From the NCBI RefSeq assembly GCF_001577755.1, contig NZ_CP010776.1, positions 1,116,001 through 1,180,000 of the forward strand: a stretch of DNA of 64,000 nt, given 5' to 3'. The position numbers were made by a program, and so were the translations under genes. Positions within the stretch are counted from its first letter, which is position 1. Every line of letters starts with the position of its first letter. This stretch comes from Rufibacter sp. DG15C. Its GTDB lineage: Bacteria; Bacteroidota; Bacteroidia; Cytophagales; Hymenobacteraceae. The notes below the pieces were generated by a model that was not told where the DNA came from, searched no databases, and saw nothing but the letters and a program-made list of their open reading frames with translations. Below are positions 34,160 to 44,515 of the stretch, in pieces.

Positions 34160-34960
34160 TTGAATCTCAGAAAATATGTAGCGGTCCCGCTCCTGTCCTT
34201 GAGCCTTTTGGGCAATGTGCAGGCGCAGCAGGTGACCCCGCCCGTTGAACTTTCTAGTTCTTCTGTTTCTATCCTCACCAGGACAGACTCTCTTCATAAA
34301 ATAGAGCAGAAGCGTAGCAATAGACAGTTTTTGAAGAAGGCGGTTCTGCCATCGGCTGTCTTGGTGGCGGCTGGTATCTATACCATCAAAGACAACGGTT
34401 TCTACAGCAGCTATGACGCCAAGAATGACGCCCGAACAGAATTCCCCAGGTTCAGTACTAAGGTAGATGATTACCTTTTCTTCGTGCCTATTGTAGGGCT
34501 GTATGGGTTCAACCTGTTCTCCTCGCAGAACAAGCATGACATTAGGCGCCAGACCGGTTTGCTACTGGCCTCGGGAGCTCTAACAACGGCCATTGTCTAT
34601 CCTACTAAAATTTTGTCTAACCAGACCCGGCCCAATGGTTTGCCACGGGCGTTCCCTTCGGGGCATACGGCCTACGCCTTTACCATTGCCACCATTGCAG
34701 ACAAAGAGTTCAGAGACAAGAGCCCTTGGATAAGCGTGGGCAGTTACACCATTGCCTCTGCCACAGGCGTGATGCGCGTCTTGAACAATGAGCACTGGAT
34801 GTCTGACGTACTGGCCGGCGCCGGAATTGGAATCCTATCTGTAAACACGGTCTATTGGCTTCATGACAAGTTTGCCAGAAACAAAGGCCTTAATGCGACG
34901 CTGGCACCCACCGTCTTACCCAACGGCGAAATGGGCATGGGGCTGGCCGTAAAGTTTTAA
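34160..34960 (+). CDS. PAP2-family membrane phosphatase
   Basis: 266 aa from a TTG at 34160. An ATG at 34037 would give 307 aa, but it begins inside the palindromic repeat and would bury a good signal peptide (YVAVPLLSLSLLGNVQAQ). The three PAP2 motifs are present: KILSNQTRP, PSGHT, and MRVLNNEHWMSD. It probably dephosphorylates undecaprenyl pyrophosphate, lipid A or phosphatidate outside the inner membrane. The start is the weak point of this entry. Confidence 0.85.
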   Translation: MNLRKYVAVPLLSLSLLGNVQAQQVTPPVELSSSSVSILTRTDSLHKIEQKRSNRQFLKKAVLPSAVLVAAGIYTIKDNGFYSSYDAKNDARTEFPRFSTKVDDYLFFVPIVGLYGFNLFSSQNKHDIRRQTGLLLASGALTTAIVYPTKILSNQTRPNGLPRAFPSGHTAYAFTIATIADKEFRDKSPWISVGSYTIASATGVMRVLNNEHWMSDVLAGAGIGILSVNTVYWLHDKFARNKGLNATLAPTVLPNGEMGMGLAVKF

Positions 34961-35348
34961 TTGATTATTAATTATTGATAGCTGATTGTAAAAGAAGGCA
35001 ATCAGAAGAAAAAATCCGTTTTTGGGCTAGTTTGGTGAAAACAGCCCGAAAACGGATTTCTTCTTTTACTGGAGTTGGGAAAGGACTTGGGTTGAGAGAG
35101 GCTGATAGGGTTGTTGGGACAATACCAACAACGGCGGCTAGAATGGAGGTGGGCACTAGCAATGGGCTACGCCTAAACTAATCATGGGCGTACTTCCATC
35201 AGTTCTTCGTCTAAGAAGCGTATTAATAGAAGCATTCAAGACGACTCTCTTTCTATATGCCTTTTCTCCAGCACCATGCTTTTTTCTGCACGTAGAATAA
35301 GGTACATAACCTCTACTCTTCCCAGCAATTGACAATCAACAATTCATT
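34961..35348. other. Intergenic region with one extended palindrome
   Basis: 388 bp between the PAP2 gene and nnrDE. It holds repeat copy 18 with imperfect flanking complementarity (GTAAAAGAAGG... and ...TTCTTCTTTTAC). AT-rich stretches lie beside both genes. No ORF, tRNA or riboswitch seen. Confidence 0.5.
35017..35054. repeat. 38-bp palindromic repeat, copy 18 (variant)
   Basis: CGTTTTTGGGCTAGTTT, GGTG, AAAACAGCCCGAAAACG: the same right arm and centre as copy 4. ATC/GAT pairing extends the stem outward. Confidence 0.85.
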
Positions 35349-36860
35349 ATGAAAATCCTTTCCGCCGCCCAAACCCGCTCCGCTGATGCCTACACCATTC
35401 AGCATGAGCCTATCACTTCCCTGGACTTGATGGAAAGAGCATCGGGGGCATTGGTGAAATGGCTAACGGCCAGGTATTCTCCAGCGGTGCCGTTTGCAAT
35501 CTTCTGCGGACCGGGCAACAACGGCGGAGACGGACTGGCGGCGGCCAGGCTTCTGCACAACAGCGGCTATAACGTGCAGGTGTTTCTGGTGGAAGAGGCC
35601 GGTCAGACCAAATCTGAGGATTTCAGCCAAAACTTAAAACGGCTTCCGAAGGAAATTCCCCAGCACTCCATCCAATCCATAGAAGATTTGCCTAATGTAT
35701 CATCTGATACCGTTCTGCTGGATGCGTTGTTTGGGTCTGGCTTGTCTAGGCCTTTGCACGGAATTTATGCGCAGGTGGTGGAGAAGATGAATCAGTTTGG
35801 CGGCACCGTTATCTCCGTGGACATCCCTTCGGGGCTTTTTGCCGATGAAGGTTTGCTGCAAGACAATGCCGTGGTACATGCCACGCACACCGTCACGTTT
35901 GAACAGCCCAAATTATCGTTCCTTTTGCCTTCTTCGGGCATATATGTGGGCAAATGGCATGTGGTGCCCATTGGCCTCCACCCAGCCTTTTTACAGGAGG
36001 TTTCTTCACCTTATCAATTTCTCACGCCCGCTTTTGTAAAGACCATTCTTAAGCCACGCCAGAAATATGCCCACAAAGGCACTTATGGCCACGCCCTGAT
36101 TATTGGCGGAAGCTACGGTAAACTGGGAGCGCTTATCCTGGCTGCAAAGGCGGCCTTGCGGGCTGGCGTGGGATTGTTGACCGTGCAGGTTCCGCAGGTG
36201 GGCTATAGCATTGTACAAACCGCCGTACCCGAAGCCATGGCCCTCACAGACGCCCATGACCTGCACTTCACGCGGTTTACCGGTCAGCCAGACGCCTATG
36301 CGTGCTTGGGCATTGGCCCCGGCCTGGGACAGGCAGAAGACACCCGACTAGCGCTGGAGGTATTGTTTAGACACCATCTTCCGCCGCTGGTCTTGGATGC
36401 CGATGCCCTCAATCTATTGGCCGCCGACCGTACGCTGCTCAGAACCCTACCCGAAGGAAGCATTTTAACCCCGCACCTAAAGGAATTTGAACGTTTGGCT
36501 GGCCCCGCCACGGATGATTTCCATAGACTGCAGCTGCTCCAGAGTTTCTGTCATGAACATAAATGTTACGTGGTTTTGAAAGGGGCGCATAGTTGCGTGG
36601 GCACGCCTACCGGTGAGTTCTACTTCAATAGCACCGGTAACCCGGGCATGGCCACCGGGGGCTCTGGCGACGTGCTCACAGGCATCCTCACGTCTTTGCG
36701 GGCCCAAGGCTACACCGCCTTAGAAACATGCCTGTTGGGCGTCTATCTGCATGGCTTGGCCGGGGACTTGGCTGCGCAGGAAATGGGACAGGCTTCTTTG
36801 GTTGCCTCAGACCTTACTGCTTTTCTGGGGAAAGCCTTTCTAGCCTTGCAGGCGTCCTGA
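35349..36860 (+). CDS. nnrDE: Bifunctional NAD(P)H-hydrate epimerase / ADP-dependent dehydratase
   Basis: 503 aa. The N-terminal YjeF epimerase domain spans about 1-210 (FCGPGNNGGDGLAAARLL, DALFGSGLSRPL, SVDIPSGL). The C-terminal dehydratase (carbohydrate-kinase fold) spans about 225-503 (GHALIIGGSYGKLGA, GPGLGQ, LDADALNLLA, NPGMATGGSGDVLTG). It repairs hydrated NADH and NADPH. Normal length and layout for bacterial Nnr. Convergent with the next gene. Confidence 0.95.
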   Translation: MKILSAAQTRSADAYTIQHEPITSLDLMERASGALVKWLTARYSPAVPFAIFCGPGNNGGDGLAAARLLHNSGYNVQVFLVEEAGQTKSEDFSQNLKRLPKEIPQHSIQSIEDLPNVSSDTVLLDALFGSGLSRPLHGIYAQVVEKMNQFGGTVISVDIPSGLFADEGLLQDNAVVHATHTVTFEQPKLSFLLPSSGIYVGKWHVVPIGLHPAFLQEVSSPYQFLTPAFVKTILKPRQKYAHKGTYGHALIIGGSYGKLGALILAAKAALRAGVGLLTVQVPQVGYSIVQTAVPEAMALTDAHDLHFTRFTGQPDAYACLGIGPGLGQAEDTRLALEVLFRHHLPPLVLDADALNLLAADRTLLRTLPEGSILTPHLKEFERLAGPATDDFHRLQLLQSFCHEHKCYVVLKGAHSCVGTPTGEFYFNSTGNPGMATGGSGDVLTGILTSLRAQGYTALETCLLGVYLHGLAGDLAAQEMGQASLVASDLTAFLGKAFLALQAS

Positions 36861-36870
36861 GATTGAAACG

Positions 36871-36908
36871 CATTTTTGGCTTGTTTTCTGGAAACCAGGC
36901 CAAAAACG
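36871..36908. repeat. 38-bp palindromic repeat, copy 19
   Basis: CATTTTTGGCTTGTTTTC, TG, GAAACCAGGCCAAAAACG. It begins 10 nt after the nnrDE stop, between convergent genes. Confidence 0.85.
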
Positions 36909-36926
36909 ATTTATTGTGCAGGAAAG

Positions 36927-37775
36927 TCAAATCAAAAGCCAGACCAGCAGAAACTGCAGCAGCATCATGCCATCGGCTAGAATCAGGAAGTAGTAATAAG
37001 ACCGTTTCTCATGGGCGTTCCATACTACCCAGGCAGCCGCAACCGCAGATAGCCCCAAGGCAATGCGCACCGGCCAGCTAACGCTTGCGGGCAAAAGCAG
37101 GGCGAAAAGCAGCAAGGCCATCAGCGCCAGACGTTTGGTTCTGGCAATTCCCCACATCCCCGGAAACGTCACCGTCCCCGTCAGTTTATCCTTCTGCATG
37201 TCCCTGATGTCAAATACCAGCGTCAAGGCAAAGATGAACAGGAAGCGGCGCACAAACAGGATAAGACTGTCCGCGGCAAACAGGTCGCGGCCGGCTTCCA
37301 TCTGCGGCAATTGCACCGTGATGGCAGACCAGACGTAGGCAATAAGAAATACCTTTAATAAGGGAACATCGCGCAGCGGAATATAGCCTTCTCGGTCTGG
37401 CAACACGGGGATGGAATATACGCCCGCCACCACCGCCAAGTGCAGCATAAACCAGAAGCTCAACTCAAAGGCGGCGGTCCAATACAACGTAAATACGCAC
37501 ATGGCGCTGGTGGCGGCAATGGCCATCAAGACCAATCTATTTTTCTGCACCCAGGCCATGCGCGGCGTGAGCGGCACGTCCTGGTTGAACTTGTAGGGCA
37601 AGAGGCTGTCTGCGTTGTAGACAAACAGCGTGGCAAAGAACGCCATCACCCCTAACCTCACAGAGATGGGCATGCCGTTGAGCAAATAGGTCTCCCATAC
37701 CAACGCCGTTGCGCAGATGGCAATGAAAAAGTTACTGAACAAGAAGAAATCCAGAATTTTCTGAAGGAGGCGCAT
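36927..37775 (-). CDS. UbiA-like polytopic membrane protein
   Basis: 282 aa from the ATG at 37775; a TTG at 37811 would add 12 residues. Eight or nine membrane helices. The second Asp-rich motif is DIRDMQKDKLTG, as in UbiA prenyltransferases. The first site is only YNADSLLPYK, lacking the usual NDxxDxxxD. It may be a diverged prenyltransferase, or an inactive relative. No quinone or heme gene is adjacent to suggest a substrate. Confidence 0.7.
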   Translation of the reverse strand: MRLLQKILDFFLFSNFFIAICATALVWETYLLNGMPISVRLGVMAFFATLFVYNADSLLPYKFNQDVPLTPRMAWVQKNRLVLMAIAATSAMCVFTLYWTAAFELSFWFMLHLAVVAGVYSIPVLPDREGYIPLRDVPLLKVFLIAYVWSAITVQLPQMEAGRDLFAADSLILFVRRFLFIFALTLVFDIRDMQKDKLTGTVTFPGMWGIARTKRLALMALLLFALLLPASVSWPVRIALGLSAVAAAWVVWNAHEKRSYYYFLILADGMMLLQFLLVWLLI

Positions 37776-37854
37776 TGATCTGGTTACGGCAAGAATGAGT
37801 CCGTATGGCAAGATACGTTGCAGATGAGAAACCTGACAACATGTTCAAAAATCT

Positions 37855-37926
37855 CTTTCGTTTTTGGCCTCTTTTCTGGAAAACTGGCTAAAAACGAAAG
37901 CGCCGCTCCCTTTGCAGGAAGCGGCG
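37855..37926 (-). terminator. Terminator after ppa, merged with palindromic repeat copy 20
   Basis: The palindrome core is at 37859-37896 (CGTTTTTGGCCTCTTTTC, TG, GAAAACTGGCTAAAAACG) with TTT/AAA extension. Immediately beyond is a GC hairpin CGCCGCTCC...GGAAGCGGCG (37900-37926). Read from ppa (minus), the GC hairpin is followed by CTTTCGTTTTT supplied by the repeat, so the repeat provides the terminator's T-tract. Confidence 0.75.
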
Positions 37927-37947
37927 CTTTTGATGAGTACTTACAAA

Positions 37948-38511
37948 TTACGCGTCGTTGCGGAAGGTGTCATTGTAGAGCTTGATGCTGTCTTCAATGA
38001 TTCTGTAAGCGTCTTCACGGCCTAGGAAGTTCTCTACCACTACTTGCTTGTTCTCCAGCTTCTTGTAGTCTTCAAAGAAACGCTGAATCTCTAGCAAGGT
38101 GTGCGGCGGCAACTCAGAGATGTCATTGATGTGCTTCACAGACATGTCATTGGCAGCCACGGCGATGATCTTGTCATCTTCCTCGTTGTTGTCAATCATC
38201 TGCATCACACCAATCACCTTGGCATCAATAAGGCACATAGGAGCCACGTCAATAGAGCAGAGCACCAGGATGTCCAAAGGGTCTTTGTCATCACAGTAGG
38301 TCTGCGGAATGAAGCCATAGTTGGCCGGATAATGCACCGCTGAGAACAACACGCGGTCCAGTTTCAAAAGGCCGCTTTCTTTGTCTAACTCGTATTTTGC
38401 TTTGGATCCCTTCGGGATTTCAATGATACCGGTTACTACTGCTGGCGCTTGATCGCCGTATTCAACATCATGCCAAGGGTTGCTGGCTGTTTTTTTTGAG
38501 GTTTCTAACAT
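37948..38511 (-). CDS. ppa: Inorganic pyrophosphatase (family I)
   Basis: 187 aa. It hydrolyses pyrophosphate in the cytoplasm. The metal-binding signature [11 protein letters not shown] is present, as are [18 protein letters not shown] and [11 protein letters not shown]. Full-length, single gene. Confidence 0.96.
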   Translation of the reverse strand: MLETSKKTASNPWHDVEYGDQAPAVVTGIIEIPKGSKAKYELDKESGLLKLDRVLFSAVHYPANYGFIPQTYCDDKDPLDILVLCSIDVAPMCLIDAKVIGVMQMIDNNEEDDKIIAVAANDMSVKHINDISELPPHTLLEIQRFFEDYKKLENKQVVVENFLGREDAYRIIEDSIKLYNDTFRNDA

Positions 38512-38559
38512 ATGTACTTTAAATTCTATTCTATTTTTATCGTTTTGCGCAGAAACAGA

Positions 38560-40230
38560 TTATTTCTGCATGTATTGCTGTAAGGCTTTTCCGGTGGTGC
38601 CGTTGGGCTCTTGAATGTTCAGCCAGTTGGCCAGGCTTGGGGCAATGTCTGTGATTTGGCTTCTCTGGGAACTCTCACCCGCCGGTATCTGCCAGCCGTA
38701 CCACAGCAGCGGCACATGGGTGTCATAGGCCCAGGGACTTCCGTGGGTGGTGCCTTTCGGTTCGCCGCGTCCGTAGCCTTCATACCAGCCGGGCTGCAGC
38801 ATCACCATCACATCACCTGAGCGGTAAGGCATATAGCCGTTCTCTACCAGCATGCCTACGCCGCTCTCCCAATGAGACTTCATGAGGGCATCAGAGGTGA
38901 TACAACGTAAAACACCCGGGAAACGCTGCATAAATCTTGCAGTTTCTTCCTGAATGGCTATTAAGTCTACTTTCTTGCTCTCAATGACCGCGTGGTTCAG
39001 GTACACTTGCTGGTTAAAGAAGCTGGACACCCATTCTGCCGCGCCAAATTTCTGATTCAAATGCTTCTTAAGAGAGTCTGTCATCACAGCGCCGCCCGTG
39101 GTACCCGCCGGAATACGCAGGCTCTTCAGATAATTAGGGTTGTGGGCCGCGCCATGGTCTGCCGTTAAGAAGATGAGCACATTCTCCTTGCCTAGGTGAC
39201 CGTCCAGGAACTTGAGGAAATCAGCTAAGTCCTTGTCCAAACGCAAATAGTTGTCTTCTACCTCAATGGAATTTGGACCGTATTGGTGACCAATGTAATC
39301 TGGCGAAGAGAAGCTCATAGCCAGAAAATCTGTTACTTGTCCTTTCCCTAGATTTTCAGCTTTAATGGCCTCAATGGCGAAGTCCTTGGTGTAAGTATTC
39401 CCGAAGGGCACCGCCCGCAGCAAATCAAAATTCTTGCCGCGCAGTTCTGGTAAATTATGCGGGAAAACCGGTTTCTTCTCACCGGTGAACAATCCTTCAA
39501 ACAGCTGGTCATCAGCGGTACTTTCGGTGTATTGTTCTATAGGCAACAACGTCGTCCACGGCTGGCTTAGGTATTGGTCAGCTAACTTGCGGTTGTTGAA
39601 GGCCTGCACCCAGGTTGGCAATTCCTGCATGTAATAGGTGCTGGTGATCATGTTGCCGTTAGTGCCGTCAAACCAATAAGCAGCGTTGGCGGCATGTCCG
39701 GCCGGCAGAATGGACCCACGGTCCTTCAGGCTCAAGCCAATCACTTTGCTCTTCTGGTTAGTGGCCAGTTTTAGCTCGTCCGTGATGGTGGTAGAAATCA
39801 TGTTCACCGGCGACATCTGCCCGGCGGCGGAAGTAGAGCCTACTGACTGTACCGTCTTATCCTCGGCGCAGTAGATGTTCTTACCCGTAGTTCTGTTGTA
39901 CCAATCATTGCCTACAATGCCGTGCATAGCGGGCGTGGTGCCTGTGTAGATAGACGCGTGGCCCGGTCCCGTGTACGTGGGCACGTAGTTGTAATGGTTG
40001 TTTTTGAAATTGAAGCCTTCGCGCAACAGCCGTTTGAAGCCGTCATTAGAGTATTTGCTCCAATAGCGGTACAGGTAGTCATAGCGCATCTGGTCCACCA
40101 CAATCCCCACTACCAGTTTAGGCTGGGCTGGTAGATTTTTGCGAGAACGGTTTCTCTTCTGCGCCTCCGCAGAGAAAGACAACAGCAAGAAGAGAAGAAC
40201 CAGGGGGAAGTTGAAAAATCTTCTTTCCAT
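38560..40230 (-). CDS. PafA-like alkaline phosphatase, secreted
   Basis: 556 aa. N-terminal signal peptide (FPLVLLFLLLSFSAEA). Alkaline phosphatase superfamily: metal D in GIVVDQMRYDY, nucleophile Thr in TYTGPGHASIYTG, DYIGHQYGP, TADHGAAHNP, and a C-terminal GTTHGSPWAYDTHVPL. This is the pattern of PafA, a calcium-tolerant phosphate-irrepressible alkaline phosphatase of Flavobacteria. It would release phosphate from monoesters in the periplasm. A TATCTTTG box lies 61 nt upstream, with a palindromic repeat between it and the ATG. Confidence 0.92.
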   Translation of the reverse strand: MERRFFNFPLVLLFLLLSFSAEAQKRNRSRKNLPAQPKLVVGIVVDQMRYDYLYRYWSKYSNDGFKRLLREGFNFKNNHYNYVPTYTGPGHASIYTGTTPAMHGIVGNDWYNRTTGKNIYCAEDKTVQSVGSTSAAGQMSPVNMISTTITDELKLATNQKSKVIGLSLKDRGSILPAGHAANAAYWFDGTNGNMITSTYYMQELPTWVQAFNNRKLADQYLSQPWTTLLPIEQYTESTADDQLFEGLFTGEKKPVFPHNLPELRGKNFDLLRAVPFGNTYTKDFAIEAIKAENLGKGQVTDFLAMSFSSPDYIGHQYGPNSIEVEDNYLRLDKDLADFLKFLDGHLGKENVLIFLTADHGAAHNPNYLKSLRIPAGTTGGAVMTDSLKKHLNQKFGAAEWVSSFFNQQVYLNHAVIESKKVDLIAIQEETARFMQRFPGVLRCITSDALMKSHWESGVGMLVENGYMPYRSGDVMVMLQPGWYEGYGRGEPKGTTHGSPWAYDTHVPLLWYGWQIPAGESSQRSQITDIAPSLANWLNIQEPNGTTGKALQQYMQK

Positions 40231-40250
40231 ATAAGTGGAGGTTGATTGGC

Positions 40251-40288
40251 CGTTTTTGGGCTATTTTCCAGAAAACAGGTAAAAAACG
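40251..40288. repeat. 38-bp palindromic repeat, copy 21, in a likely 5' UTR
   Basis: CGTTTTTGGGCTATTTTC, CA, GAAAACAGGTAAAAAACG. It lies between the presumed -7 box (40292-40299) and the start of the PafA-like gene. Confidence 0.85.
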
Positions 40289-40291
40289 AAG

Positions 40292-40299
40292 CAAAGATA
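40292..40299 (-). promoter_or_regulatory. TAnnTTTG -7 box of the PafA-like gene
   Basis: Minus-strand TATCTTTG, directly beside palindromic repeat copy 21, which would then be in the transcript leader. Confidence 0.4.
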
Positions 40300-40378
40300 C
40301 CTGTGCTTTGCATTTGCACTGTCTCTTCTGCTAACGTTTTACAAATGATAACCTTACGGTAACACGCACCGCTTTAAA

Positions 40379-40408
40379 ATGCGAAACGCCCATCTTTCTG
40401 GATGGGCG
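40379..40408 (-). terminator. Terminator after atpG
   Basis: CGCCCATC / GATGGGCG stem of 8 bp and a 6-nt loop (40387-40408). On the minus strand it is followed by TTTCGCATTTT, 24 nt downstream of the atpG stop. Confidence 0.65.
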
Positions 40409-40431
40409 CCGCAAATATGGGTGAAAGTAGC

Positions 40432-41322
40432 TTATCTGCTGGCCGCGAGCGCCTCTGCACCACCCACAATCTCTAGGATTTCTGTGGTAATGGCCGCTTG
40501 ACGCGTTCGGTTGTAGGTCAGTTTCAATTGCTTCAAGAGCTCACCGGCGTTCTCAGTGGCTTTGTCCATGGCGGTCATACGAGCACCGTGCTCAGAAGCG
40601 TTAGACTCCAACACCGCTTTGTAGATTTGAATCTTCAAAGACTTAGGAATCAACTGCTCCACAATCTCTTCTTTTGAAGGCTCAAAGATATAGTCAGAGT
40701 TGGCGTTGTTGGCCGTCTCTTCTTCAGTCTTCTCAGGGATTGGCAAGAATTGCTCTGTGCGCACAATCTGGGTAGCCACGTTCTTGAACTCGTTGTACAC
40801 AAGATCAATGCGGTCATACTGACCCAAGATGAAGCCTTCCATGGCCTGCTCTGCGGCAACGCGTACGCGCTCAAAGGACAGGTTGTTGAAGACCGTAGTA
40901 TAGTCACCGGCTAGCGTGTAGTTACGCTTGGTAAAGAACTCATGTCCTTTTTTACCAATAGCCATAATCTCTACGTTGCCGGCGGCTTCTTGTGCGCTGT
41001 ATCTTTCTTTAATCAAAAGGTTAGCCGCTTTCATCACGTTAGAGTTGAAAGCCCCGCACAAACCGCGGTCAGAGGTCACCACAATGATCAATACCCGCTG
41101 CACATCACGCTTCTGCGAATAGATATTAGTGTCTGACTCTGCATTTACCGTAGAGACGTTAGACAAAATACTGTTCAAGCGTTGTGCATAGGGACGCATA
41201 CGGATAATGTTGTCCTGTGCTCTTCTCAACTTGGCCGCCGCCACCATTTTCATGGCTTTGGTGATCTGTTGCGTAGACCCAATGGAAACAATTCTATTGC
41301 GTACTTCTTTTAAACTAGCCAT
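40432..41322 (-). CDS. atpG: F1 ATP synthase gamma subunit
   Basis: 296 aa. The central rotor shaft. N-terminal RNRIVSIGSTQQITKAMKMVAAAKLRRAQ-type sequence (in part: ITKAMKMVAAAKLRRAQ) and C-terminal YNRTRQAAITTEILEIVGGAEAL (in part: RTRQAAITTEILEIVGGA) are diagnostic. Last gene of the operon. In most bacteria atpD and atpC follow here; in this window they do not, as is usual in Bacteroidota. Confidence 0.97.
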   Translation of the reverse strand: MASLKEVRNRIVSIGSTQQITKAMKMVAAAKLRRAQDNIIRMRPYAQRLNSILSNVSTVNAESDTNIYSQKRDVQRVLIIVVTSDRGLCGAFNSNVMKAANLLIKERYSAQEAAGNVEIMAIGKKGHEFFTKRNYTLAGDYTTVFNNLSFERVRVAAEQAMEGFILGQYDRIDLVYNEFKNVATQIVRTEQFLPIPEKTEEETANNANSDYIFEPSKEEIVEQLIPKSLKIQIYKAVLESNASEHGARMTAMDKATENAGELLKQLKLTYNRTRQAAITTEILEIVGGAEALAASR

Positions 41323-41341
41323 TAATAGTTAGTCAAATATG

Positions 41342-41388
41342 AACAGAGAAAGAAGAGCCTGCCGGGTGGGCAAAGCTCTTCTTCTGTT
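41342..41388 (-). other. Hairpin between atpA and atpG
   Basis: AAGAAGAGC (41350-41358) pairs with GCTCTTCTT (41375-41383), and CAG/CTG pairs extend outward. It fills most of the 69-bp atpA-atpG gap and could act as a partial terminator or processing site. Confidence 0.55.
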
Positions 41389-41391
41389 GAG

Positions 41392-42975
<1,584 letters not shown>

Positions 42976-42977
42976 GA

Positions 42978-43535
42978 TTATAGTTTAGTAATGTATGGAT
43001 TTTCTTTAAACTTATTTTTCAACTTCTGCACCTTGGCGCGGACTGTGTTATCAATCTGCTCATCACCAACGCGCAATACGTACCCGCCTACAACGGCTGG
43101 GTTCACCACTTCTTTCAAGTCTACTGTCTTGCCAGAGCGCTCTCTCACCATGTTCTGGAAAGTAGCGCGCAGCTCATCAGTTAATGGCACGGCAGTGGTC
43201 ACCGTTGCTATTTGAATGCCTTTGACTTCATTGTACTGGGTCACAAACTCTGTGGCCACCGTTTCTAAAATCTTCTCGCGGTTCTTTTGAGTAAGAATCT
43301 TGAAGAAGGCAAGGGTCAACTCGGTTACCTTCCCTGAGAAAATAGAGGTAAGGATGGCAAGTTTCTTATCGTGTTTTACTATGGGGTTTTGCAACACCAG
43401 GTGCAAGTCGCGGGTCTCGGCAACAGCTTTTGTAAATAAAAGCATGTCTGCGTACACCTGCTCTAGCTGGCCTCTCTCATTGGCTAGCTCCAACAGCGAC
43501 TTGGCGTATCTGGAGGCAACTCTAACGTCTGACAT
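42978..43535 (-). CDS. atpH: F1 ATP synthase delta subunit
   Basis: 185 aa. Stator connector between F1 and the b subunits. N-terminal [17 protein letters not shown] and C-terminal [22 protein letters not shown]-type ending (in part: [14 protein letters not shown]) fit the OSCP/delta family. Separated from atpF by 68 nt. Confidence 0.96.
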   Translation of the reverse strand: MSDVRVASRYAKSLLELANERGQLEQVYADMLLFTKAVAETRDLHLVLQNPIVKHDKKLAILTSIFSGKVTELTLAFFKILTQKNREKILETVATEFVTQYNEVKGIQIATVTTAVPLTDELRATFQNMVRERSGKTVDLKEVVNPAVVGGYVLRVGDEQIDNTVRAKVQKLKNKFKENPYITKL

Positions 43536-43603
43536 CTCTCTAGCGTGGTTTAAGGTTCAGGCTTCCTTTTCAATGGGCGGGAAGCGGCTCGCCTTTACCG
43601 GTC

Positions 43604-44101
43604 TTAGCTTAAGTTGGCGTCCTGTAGGTAGCTTTGCACCAGCGCACGTTGCGCCTGCTCGTCTTGCAACTCGCGGTTCAACAGCTTCTCAGCGATGTTG
43701 ATAGACAAGGTAGCCGCCAGGTTTTTCACCTCGGTCAGGGCTGCTTGCTTCTCATGACCAATCGCCTCACGGGCGTTCTCAATCATGCGCTGTCCTTCTT
43801 CAGTGGCTTTAGAACGAGCTCCTTCTATTAGAGAGTTAGCCGTTTCTGTGGCTTCTTTCAAGATGCGCTCACGCTCTACGCGGGCTTCGTTTAAAAGACG
43901 CTCGTTGTCTGCTTTCAAAGACTGCATCTCCAGTTTGGCTTTCTCAGCCATCTGCAAGGCGCTGTCAATAGATTGTTCACGTTCGCGCAAGGCGGCCATG
44001 ATAGGCTTCCAGGCAAACTTAGACAATAAAAACATCACAATCAGGAAGGTGATTGCTTGCCAGATAAGTAGCCCTAGATTTGGAGTTACTAATGGATTCA
44101 T
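43604..44101 (-). CDS. atpF: Fo ATP synthase b subunit
   Basis: 165 aa. One N-terminal membrane helix (LGLLIWQAITFLIVMFLLSKF) and a long charged coiled coil (about 35-140, KAKLEMQSLKADNERLLNEA type) forming the stator stalk. Start ATG follows the atpE gene by 120 nt, a gap holding a hairpin. Confidence 0.96.
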   Translation of the reverse strand: MNPLVTPNLGLLIWQAITFLIVMFLLSKFAWKPIMAALREREQSIDSALQMAEKAKLEMQSLKADNERLLNEARVERERILKEATETANSLIEGARSKATEEGQRMIENAREAIGHEKQAALTEVKNLAATLSINIAEKLLNRELQDEQAQRALVQSYLQDANLS

Positions 44102-44177
44102 TTCTTTCTATTTAAAGTCTTGGAGGGCAATCCCTCTAATAACGCATATACTCTACCCACTCCTTTTATCACTTCAT

Positions 44178-44204
44178 CCCGTCCAGACCAATCGTCAGGA
44201 CGGG
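44178..44204 (-). other. Hairpin downstream of atpE
   Basis: CCCGTCC (44178-44184) pairs with GGACGGG (44198-44204), with inner GAC/GTC pairs. It lies 17 nt after the atpE stop on the transcript. It could stabilise the atpE mRNA end or attenuate read-through into atpF. Confidence 0.55.
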
Positions 44205-44221
44205 AGAAGGATAGAATCATC

Positions 44222-44497
<276 letters not shown>

Positions 44498-44515
44498 TTA
44501 AAAAAGAAATTCAGA

